Shown here piece after piece: positions 7,296-12,872 of a stretch of DNA of 12,872 nt. Source of the DNA: Faecalibacterium sp. UBA7177 (GTDB lineage: Bacteria > Bacillota > Clostridia > Oscillospirales > Ruminococcaceae); contig DKVN01000107.1 in the NCBI GenBank assembly GCA_002491225.1, positions 1-12,872 on the forward strand, read 5' to 3'. The notes under the pieces were generated by a model. It was not told where the DNA came from, searched no databases, and saw only the letters and a program-made list of their open reading frames with translations. A program made the position numbers and the translations under genes. How positions within the stretch are numbered: position 1 is the first letter of the stretch; each line of letters starts with the position of its first letter.

Positions 7296-7512
7296 CAAAC
7301 TGTCTAAAATCAAAGCGTTTGCCAAAGCAAGAGCAAATTTTTTGTCAGATGAAGCAAAAAGCGCAGGCAAGGCTTTGTGCCTTAACGAGCATTTTTGCAA
7401 AATCTGACGGAGTCGGCCGCGCAAGGAACCCGCGGCCGACACACCCCCACGGCAATATGTGGGGGCGAAATTTGCCGCAGTCTTTGGCGGGCGCGACTTT
7501 TTAGACAGTTTG
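7296..7512. repeat. 217-bp element with terminal inverted repeats that can fold as a four-way junction (MITE-like or structured RNA)
   Basis: The ends are perfect 14-bp inverted repeats: caaactgtctaaaa at 7296-7309 and its complement at 7499-7512. Inside them GCCAAAG (7321-7327) pairs with 7482-7488, and GCAAATTT (7333-7340) with 7468-7475. The core holds three hairpins. A: GTCAGAT and GCAAAAA (7344-7360) with 7392-7408, plus AGGCA with TGCCT (7365-7369, 7378-7382). B: a perfect 10-bp stem, 7412-7421 with 7431-7440. C: CCCCCAC with GTGGGGG (7444-7450, 7459-7465). The linkers between arms are 3, 3, 3 and 2 nt. ACAA stands immediately outside each end (7292-7295, 7513-7516), as expected of a 4-bp target-site duplication. 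No transposase or credible ORF lies inside. The AT-rich ends contrast with the GC-rich surroundings. The structure is seen directly; its nature is inferred. Confidence 0.72.
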
Positions 7513-7516
7513 ACAA

Positions 7517-7620
7517 AGGGCCTGCCGCCGCGGGCATATATATCTGTATTCTACACCATTTTCGCGCCGGGCGCTACCCCCTTTTGCGCGGTTTTGTGCG
7601 TACCCTGCGCGGTCCGGCAG
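7517..7620. other. Non-coding gap between the structured element and the GtrII-2 terminator
   Basis: This GC-rich non-coding stretch has one AT-rich patch (7535-7553, catatatatctgtattcta). Read leftward the patch contains TAGAAT preceded by TG, which could be a -10 for the lipoprotein gene, but no -35 match stands at the right distance. Nothing else is recognised. Confidence 0.35.
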
Positions 7621-7658
7621 CAAAAAGCGCTCCCGACCGGGGCGATCGGGGACGCTTT
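7621..7658 (-). terminator. Intrinsic terminator of GtrII-2
   Basis: Arms 7624-7636 and 7646-7658 pair over 13 positions with one mismatch and one G-U pair, around a 9-nt loop. Read leftward a TTTTT run overlaps and follows the stem (7626-7622). It begins 20 bp after the GtrII-2 stop. Confidence 0.88.
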
Positions 7659-7678
7659 GAGGGCCAGACCGGCCCGGC

Positions 7679-9235
7679 TCAGCCGCAGAACCGGACCAGC
7701 ACCACCCCATCCACAAGCTGGATCGAGCCATCGGCGGGATAGTCGGGCATCTGCTGCAGCGCGGCGTTCTGGGCCTCGGTGAGGTCACCCTCATGCACAA
7801 AGGGAGGAGAAAAGCCCAGATACCGCGACAGGAAGGGTTCGTTGGAGAAGACCGAGATCGGCACCCCCACCCCGACAAGGGCGTCCATCTCCGCGAAGGT
7901 GTAGTTCTCGGTCACGGTCGGGTCGGTATTCACATCGTCGATCAGGGCCACCGGCGTCTCGGGGGTGTAGCCCGGGGTGCTCTTGATCTGGGTGACGACG
8001 GTGGTCCAGTAGCTCAGCCGCTGGTTGTGGCTGAGCTGCATCAGCAGATACGCCTTGTTGTCCAGCATGCCATACCGCAGGATGAGCAGGGCGACACAGG
8101 CCACCGCCGCCCAGCTGCCCGCCACCCGCACAAGGGCCGCGCGGCCTTTGGGCAGCGGCTCGCCGCACCAGGCGTCGCACCGGGCCGCAAGGCTCACCGG
8201 CAGCATGCACATCGGGTAGATCATCAGGGTGTGGACCTTGGCGGGGTTCATCAGGTAGATGAGATTGACCGCCACCGGGAACATCCCGGCCAGCAAAAGC
8301 GCCAGCGCCCCCTCCCAGGGCTTGCGGCGCAGAAACTGCCGCAGGATGCCCCACAGCACCAGAAGGGTCAACAGCAGGACGCAGAGCCTCAAAAGAACCC
8401 TCAGCGGCTGGTTGACCGCCATGCCCAGGCCGTCCGTCTGCCAGCAGAGGAAGAACATCCGGTAGGCGTCGCGCAGCTGCCCCGGGATCAGGCTGGGGTG
8501 GATCTGGCCCATCTGGTCCAGATGCATATACCCGGTCATGGTCGCGCCCCGCCAGGCCAGCACCCGCTGGTTGGCGAGCAGATAGGCGGCCATCCCGGCG
8601 GCGAGGGTGCCGGCCTGCCAGATGCCGTCGATCAAAAGCTTTTTGGCGTCGGCCTCTTCGCGGATGCTGGCGGCGTAGAGCCGGTAGACCAGCAGCGAGG
8701 CCGCAAAGCCGAAAAAGGCCTGATAGATCGAGAGCGAGGCCGCCAGGCAGACCACCGCCAGCAGCATCCAGCCGCGCCGTTTGCGGCAGCAGAGCCAGGC
8801 GGCCAGCACGGTGAGCAGCACCGAGACGGCGTATGCGTCGCTGGTAAACATATAGGAAAAGAAGCTGGCCAGGGTGGGGAACACCGCGAGGGTCCCGCCG
8901 GTCAGCGCCCCAAAGAGCGGGCTCCTGATCTGCAGGATGTCGACCATCAGCATGGCGGTGACCGCCAGCAGAAACAGGGTGAAGAGCCCCAGCATCCAGG
9001 GCATGCTGTAGCTGCCGTCCAGTTTGCCGATGATGGGCAGCCCCCAGCGGCCGGATTCATAGATCGCGCCCTTGCCGAACATCGAGTGGATATCGTCGTG
9101 GTTGGGCAGCTTGTTGGCCAGCATATAGCCGTGGGCGAACAGCCCGGCCACCCACACCCCGAAAAAGGCGTACCACTGGCTGCGCGGCAGCCGCCGAAGC
9201 CGCCCCAGCACCTGTGCGGGCATCCATTGTTCCAT
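7679..9235 (-). CDS. GtrII-type polytopic membrane glucosyltransferase, paralogue 2 (GtrII-2)
   Basis: The 518-residue protein aligns end to end with the 514-residue protein at 1958-3502. Shared landmarks are QWYAFFGVWVAGLFAHGYM near the start, PNHDD with the Asp pair at 47-48, YMFTSDAYAVSVLL, IYQAFFGF, HTLMIYPMCMLP and the closing YPADGSIQLVDGVVLVRF. The pair therefore arose by duplication. GtrII-like enzymes are multi-spanning membrane proteins that transfer glucosyl units from a lipid-phosphate carrier to an extracellular acceptor. Divergence between the copies (for example PNHDDI against PNPDDL, and quite different extracellular loops after about residue 215) suggests different acceptors. 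ATG 9235 has GGAGG with a 7-nt spacer. It has its own promoter, a strong terminator 20 bp after the stop, and so is probably monocistronic. The acceptor and the donor-lipid synthase are not visible. Confidence 0.86.
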   Translation of the reverse strand: MEQWMPAQVLGRLRRLPRSQWYAFFGVWVAGLFAHGYMLANKLPNHDDIHSMFGKGAIYESGRWGLPIIGKLDGSYSMPWMLGLFTLFLLAVTAMLMVDILQIRSPLFGALTGGTLAVFPTLASFFSYMFTSDAYAVSVLLTVLAAWLCCRKRRGWMLLAVVCLAASLSIYQAFFGFAASLLVYRLYAASIREEADAKKLLIDGIWQAGTLAAGMAAYLLANQRVLAWRGATMTGYMHLDQMGQIHPSLIPGQLRDAYRMFFLCWQTDGLGMAVNQPLRVLLRLCVLLLTLLVLWGILRQFLRRKPWEGALALLLAGMFPVAVNLIYLMNPAKVHTLMIYPMCMLPVSLAARCDAWCGEPLPKGRAALVRVAGSWAAVACVALLILRYGMLDNKAYLLMQLSHNQRLSYWTTVVTQIKSTPGYTPETPVALIDDVNTDPTVTENYTFAEMDALVGVGVPISVFSNEPFLSRYLGFSPPFVHEGDLTEAQNAALQQMPDYPADGSIQLVDGVVLVRFCG

Positions 9236-9294
9236 GAGAGATCCTCCTCGGTTGGTTTCGTCCTTTGATCGCTGTGCCTTTTGTTGTGCTCCTT

Positions 9295-9324
9295 ATTATA
9301 CATCATTCTCCGGCGGGATGCCAC
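9295..9324 (-). promoter_or_regulatory. Probable sigma-A promoter of GtrII-2
   Basis: Read leftward a perfect TATAAT (9300-9295) lies about 60 bp before the start codon, with TG immediately before it. The -35 side is weak: a TGGCAT-like hexamer stands at about 17-18 bp. Confidence 0.55.
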
Positions 9325-9374
9325 CGGTAAGTTTGCGGGGGAGGGCCGCACCGGCCAGCCTGTGCCGGTGCGAG

Positions 9375-9403
9375 GTATAAATTGCCGCCCGGCGCAGATA
9401 CTA
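9375..9403 (+). promoter_or_regulatory. Candidate forespore sigma (SigG/SigF-type) promoter of spoVT
   Basis: GTATA (9375-9379) and GATACTA (9397-9403) are separated by 17 bp, close to the SigG pattern of GAATA-like and CATACTA-like boxes. The gene is SigG-controlled in Bacillus subtilis. The C-to-G change at the first -10 position weakens the match. Confidence 0.4.
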
Positions 9404-9494
9404 CCAGAGAGGCCGGGCCCGCCCCAGAGGCGTTTGGGCCCGCCCTCGGAGTTTGAAGCCGGGGCCCGCGCGGCCCCCCGAAAGGGGAAACAAG

Positions 9495-10037
9495 ATGAAA
9501 GCAACAGGGATCGTGCGGCGGATCGACGATCTGGGCCGGGTAGTGATCCCCAAGGAGATCCGGCGCACCCAGCGCATCCGGGAGGGGGACCCGCTCGAGA
9601 TCTTTACCACCGGGGACGGCGAGGTCATCTTCAAAAAATTTTCGCCCATCGGCGAGCTGAGCCAGTTCGCGGGCCAGTACGCCGAGGTGCTGCACAAAAA
9701 CCTCGGCTGCGCCGCCCTGGTTTGCGACCGGGACCATATCGTGGCCAGCGCAGGGCCCGCAAAGCGGGAGTTTTCCGGCAAGCGGGTGAGCCAGCCGCTC
9801 GAGCAGCTGATGGAGGCCCGGCAGCCCTACCGCCACAACGGCCGGCCGGAGGGATGCGTCTTCCCCTGCGAGGGGGTGGACCGGCACCTGATGATGGCGG
9901 TGCCGATCATCGCCGGGGGGGACGTGATCGGGGCGGTGGCCACCCTCAGCGAGGACAAGCGCCGCACCCCCACCGCCGAGACCGAGAAGGTGCTGGCAGT
10001 GGCGGCCGCCTTTTTGGCAAAGCAGATGGAGGAATGA
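9495..10037 (+). CDS. spoVT: Stage V sporulation protein T, AbrB-family transcriptional regulator
   Basis: At 180 residues this matches the usual SpoVT length (178 in B. subtilis). Residues 1-50 are the swapped-hairpin AbrB DNA-binding domain: MKATGIVRRIDDLGRVVIPK, then EIRRTQRIREGDPLEIF, the pattern that separates SpoVT and AbrB from other small regulators. Residues about 56-178 form a GAF-like domain, including HLMMAVPIIAGGDVIGAVATLS. SpoVT acts in the developing forespore, tuning SigG-dependent genes for coat, cortex and germination. ATG 9495 is chosen because the conserved domain begins exactly there and GGGG stands about 7 nt upstream; the frame runs on upstream but is GC-rich filler. 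The CCCC just before GGGG could partly hide the ribosome site. It is divergent from GtrII-2 and has its own terminator. Confidence 0.94.
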   Translation: MKATGIVRRIDDLGRVVIPKEIRRTQRIREGDPLEIFTTGDGEVIFKKFSPIGELSQFAGQYAEVLHKNLGCAALVCDRDHIVASAGPAKREFSGKRVSQPLEQLMEARQPYRHNGRPEGCVFPCEGVDRHLMMAVPIIAGGDVIGAVATLSEDKRRTPTAETEKVLAVAAAFLAKQMEE

Positions 10038-10062
10038 GCGCGCGGCCCCGCCCGGCCGCCGC

Positions 10063-10103
10063 GCCCGCCCGCTTGCGGGGCAGCGCCCGCAGGCGGGCTT
10101 TTT
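10063..10103 (+). terminator. Intrinsic terminator of spoVT
   Basis: GCCCGCC (10063-10069) pairs with GGCGGGC (10092-10098), and inside it GCGGG (10075-10079) pairs with CCCGC (10086-10090). Five T residues (10099-10103) follow the stem at once. It begins 26 bp after the spoVT stop. Confidence 0.85.
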
Positions 10104-10250
10104 GCGGTTTGGGCGGGCGGGGGCGGGCCGCGTGCGGCAATGTGCGGCAGCAGGCGCGGCGGGTAAATGGGCCCGCGCGCTGGGCATTTTGATCCGGGCC
10201 GGGGCGCTTCCCCTCCCGGACGGCCGCGGCCGCTTTTGTGACCAAACTGT
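10104..10250. other. Non-coding gap between the spoVT terminator and the heat-shock promoter
   Basis: The DNA is very GC-rich with no supported gene or RNA. It changes abruptly to AT-rich sequence at about 10248, where the upstream part of the hrcA promoter begins. Confidence 0.6.
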
Positions 10251-10306
10251 TAAACTTAAAAAAATTTTGTCCGGGGGCTTGACAGCGCCCTCTTTTGGAG
10301 TACAAT
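10251..10306 (+). promoter_or_regulatory. Sigma-A promoter of the hrcA-grpE-dnaK operon, with AT-rich upstream tract
   Basis: TTGACA (10279-10284) and TACAAT (10301-10306) are separated by 16 bp, a near-consensus vegetative promoter. A 19-bp A/T tract (10251-10269, with aaaaaaatttt) ends just before the -35 and looks like an UP element. The predicted start at about 10313 falls in the CIRCE operator. Confidence 0.88.
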
Positions 10307-10310
10307 AGAG

Positions 10311-10337
10311 TTAGCACTCAGGGCAATGGAGTGCTAA
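10311..10337 (+). promoter_or_regulatory. CIRCE operator (HrcA binding site)
   Basis: TTAGCACTC (10311-10319), nine bases, GAGTGCTAA (10329-10337) is an exact match to the CIRCE consensus. It overlaps the predicted transcription start, so bound HrcA would block initiation. HrcA is kept active by GroE in known systems and loses DNA binding when misfolded proteins occupy the chaperonin. Confidence 0.97.
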
Positions 10338-10362
10338 AACAACCCGAACGGGAGGGGTCAGG

Positions 10363-11394
10363 ATGCCGATGGACCGGCGCAAACAGCAGGTGCTGCGGGC
10401 GATCGTGGCCCTTTACGCAATGGACGGCGAGCCGGTGGGCTCGGGGCTGCTCTGCCAGCATCTGGACATGGCGGTCTCGAGCGCGACCTTACGCAACGAG
10501 ATGGCGGCCTTGACCAAGCTGGGCCTGCTGGAGCAGCCCCACACCAGCGCCGGGCGGGTGCCCAGCGCCAAGGGCTACCGGTATTATCTGGATCATCTGC
10601 TCAGCGATGGAGAGGCGCTGCCCGAGGCCGAGGCCGCCCGCATCGACGCGGCCCTGCGGGAGCTGGACCACGCCCCCGAGCGGCTGGCCCAGGGCACGGC
10701 CCGGGCACTGGCCGATGATGTCTGCTACGCGGTGGCCGCCACCACCCCCCGCAGCGAGGAGGCCCGCATCGCCCACTTTGAGGTGGTGCAGGTGGGCCGC
10801 TACTCGGCCGCGGTGCTGGCGGTGACCGGCACCGGCGGGGTGCACACCCGTGTGGCGCGGGTCGAGACCGGGCTCTCCCGGGCCGACGCGGCAAAGGTGG
10901 CCGAGCTGCTCAACCGGGGGCTGGTCTTTGTGGCCCCCGCGGATGTCACCGGCTCGCTGCTGGCCGGGCTGGCCGCGGCGCTGGGCGAGCAGGGCGAGGC
11001 GCTCTTCCCGGTGATCCGGGCCGCCGCCGCCCTGGTGCGGGACGCCGCGCGGCCGAACGCGACCCTCGAGGGCACCCAGTACCTGCTCGAATGGCCGGAC
11101 TTTTCCGGCTACCTGGCAGAGCTTTTGCAGATCTTCCGGGACGGCGAGGCCGCCGGGCGGCTGATCGCGCCGCCCACGAATCGCACCAGCGTGCTGCTGG
11201 GGGAGGATCTGCCCCACCCGATGCCGGGGCTGTGTATCATGAGCAAGCGGTATCTTGCGGGCGGCGGGCTGACCGGCAGCATCGCCATCATCGGCCCGGC
11301 CCGGATGCCGTTTTCCAAGCTGATGCCGCGGCTGGAGCACTACGCGCTGCGGCTGGGCGAGAATATGTCGGGGAAACCGCAGGAGGAACCTTGA
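10363..11394 (+). CDS. hrcA: Heat-inducible transcription repressor HrcA
   Basis: At 343 residues it equals the B. subtilis protein in length. An N-terminal winged helix (about 1-80) carries the family signature SSATLRNEMAALTKLGLLEQPHTSAG followed by RVPSAKGYRYYLDHLL. The central and C-terminal parts match the GAF-like and inserted dimerisation domains: HFEVVQVG, the GTQYLLEWPDF stretch, and SIAIIGPARMPF near the end. HrcA binds CIRCE and represses class I heat-shock genes. ATG 10363 has GGGAGGGG with a short spacer; Met3 is possible, but the spacing favours the first. The gene lies just downstream of its own operator, so it is autoregulated. grpE follows after one base, suggesting coupled translation. 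Confidence 0.96.
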   Translation: MPMDRRKQQVLRAIVALYAMDGEPVGSGLLCQHLDMAVSSATLRNEMAALTKLGLLEQPHTSAGRVPSAKGYRYYLDHLLSDGEALPEAEAARIDAALRELDHAPERLAQGTARALADDVCYAVAATTPRSEEARIAHFEVVQVGRYSAAVLAVTGTGGVHTRVARVETGLSRADAAKVAELLNRGLVFVAPADVTGSLLAGLAAALGEQGEALFPVIRAAAALVRDAARPNATLEGTQYLLEWPDFSGYLAELLQIFRDGEAAGRLIAPPTNRTSVLLGEDLPHPMPGLCIMSKRYLAGGGLTGSIAIIGPARMPFSKLMPRLEHYALRLGENMSGKPQEEP

Positions 11395-11395
11395 G

Positions 11396-12058
11396 ATGAG
11401 CAAAGCAAACAAGCAGCCGACGCCCGAGACCAAACCGCGGACAGCCGCGCAGAGCACCGCGCCCGAGACCGCGACGGACACCGCCGCCGGGCCGGACGCC
11501 GAAAAGGCAGCAGAGACTGCGGAGCCCGCGCCGGAGACGGCCGAAGCGGAAACGCCTGGGGCCGCCGAAAATCCGGACGCCGACGCCGCGCCGGAGCCCT
11601 CGCTGCCCGCCCTGAAGGAGCAGCTGGCCGCCGCCCAAACGGAGGCCGCCGAGTACAAGGACCGGCTGCTGCGCACGGTGGCCGAGTACGACAACTTCCG
11701 CAAGCGCTCGGCCAGAGAGCAGGACGCCGCCTTCAACAACGGGGTGAGCTTCGCGGTGGGCCAGATCCTGAACATTCTGGACACCCTCGAGATGGCCGCC
11801 AGGGCCGAGACGGCCGACGAGAACTACAAAAAGGGCGTGGTGATGACCCTCGACAAGGCCGCCGCCGCGCTGGCCGCTTTGAAGGTGGAGGAGATCCCCG
11901 CCGAGGGCCAGCCCTTTGACCCGAACCTCCACGCCGCGGTGGGCCAGGCGCCCGCCGGGGAGGGGGTCGCAAGCGGCAGCATCGTGCAGGTGTACCAAAA
12001 GGGCTACCGCCTTGGGGACAAGGTGATCCGCCACGCCGCGGTGGTGGTGGCCGAATAG
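11396..12058 (+). CDS. grpE: GrpE, nucleotide exchange factor for DnaK
   Basis: The 220-residue cytoplasmic cochaperone releases ADP from DnaK. Residues 1-70 are a disordered Ala/Glu/Pro/Thr tail, longer and more repetitive than in many homologues. A coiled-coil helix follows (about 70-110) with the conserved AEYDNFRKR (96-104). The C-terminal beta domain has FDPNLHAAV (174-182) and VYQKGYRLGDKVIRHAAVVVAE at the end, the family signature. ATG 11396 starts one base after the hrcA stop, and its AGGAGG lies within the last hrcA codons, so it is cotranscribed and probably translationally coupled. Confidence 0.96.
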   Translation: MSKANKQPTPETKPRTAAQSTAPETATDTAAGPDAEKAAETAEPAPETAEAETPGAAENPDADAAPEPSLPALKEQLAAAQTEAAEYKDRLLRTVAEYDNFRKRSAREQDAAFNNGVSFAVGQILNILDTLEMAARAETADENYKKGVVMTLDKAAAALAALKVEEIPAEGQPFDPNLHAAVGQAPAGEGVASGSIVQVYQKGYRLGDKVIRHAAVVVAE

Positions 12059-12166
12059 CCGCCGCGCGCCGCTTGAGATAAAGAGCGTTTTTGATTCAAC
12101 ACACCAACCGATACAACCAACAACTGATAAAAACAATTTGATCCAACAAAAGGAGAGGGAACCATT
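12059..12166 (+). other. G-poor leader between grpE and dnaK
   Basis: This 108-bp gap carries no CIRCE, no good promoter and no convincing terminator. A 4-bp CGCT/AGCG hairpin followed by TTTTT (12070-12092) is a weak attenuator-like candidate. From 12094 to 12150 the sequence is A/C/T-rich with only three G and repeated CAAC words, so the message should be nearly unstructured before the AGGAGAGGG ribosome site of dnaK. Confidence 0.55.

Positions 12167-12872
<706 letters not shown>

Noticed and set aside
7296..7512. tRNA or tRNA-like gene
   Set aside because: The folding has four arms, but the arm lengths, total length and lack of acceptor, anticodon and T-loop consensus do not fit a tRNA.
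9453..9494. Upstream start for spoVT at 9453
   Set aside because: It would add 14 residues of GC-rich filler before the conserved AbrB-domain start. ATG 9495 has the ribosome site and the expected length.
10243..10254. Second copy of the inverted-repeat end (caaactgttaaa)
   Set aside because: It matches caaactgt only and then differs, and no inverted partner stands nearby. It is better explained as part of the AT-rich tract upstream of the hrcA promoter.

Overview
The window comes from a GC-rich, Gram-positive, spore-forming and probably flagellated member of the Clostridia. Gut Oscillospirales are a plausible home, but the exact taxon cannot be fixed from the sequence. The evidence is a flagellin N-terminus, a spoVT homologue, a CIRCE-controlled hrcA-grpE-dnaK cluster, and a DnaK lacking the N-terminal insertion typical of Gram-negative homologues.

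Left end (1-1957): a flagellin reading frame that is already open at the window edge runs rightward. Instead of ending in the usual flagellin C-terminal helices, it passes in frame into the C-terminal part of an FkbM-type methyltransferase. A strong hairpin terminator follows, then a short GC-rich gap with a second hairpin facing the converging genes.

Middle (1958-9235): four leftward genes that look like a cell-envelope set. In transcription order they are a GtrII-type polytopic glucosyltransferase (GtrII-2), a lipoprotein with an SGNH hydrolase domain and a cysteine-rich C-terminus, a homodimeric-type ABC exporter, and a second GtrII-type glucosyltransferase (GtrII-1). The two glucosyltransferases are full-length paralogues. 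GtrII-2 and the lipoprotein gene each end in an intrinsic terminator. The exporter and GtrII-1 are 85 bp apart and may be cotranscribed. A role in decorating a surface glycan, teichoic-acid-like polymer or glycoprotein is inferred from family membership and neighbourhood only.

Between GtrII-2 and the lipoprotein gene lies a 217-bp non-coding element (7296-7512). Perfect 14-bp inverted ends, flanked by ACAA on both sides, enclose two further stem segments and three hairpins, which together can be drawn as a four-way junction. It is the most striking unexplained structure here, and could be a MITE-like mobile element, a structured RNA, or both.

Right end (9236-12872): spoVT (late-sporulation AbrB-family regulator) faces rightward, divergent from GtrII-2, with a candidate forespore-sigma promoter and its own terminator. 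Then comes the class I heat-shock operon: an AT-rich upstream tract, a sigma-A promoter, a perfect CIRCE operator, hrcA, grpE (1 nt after hrcA) and dnaK, which is cut by the window edge.
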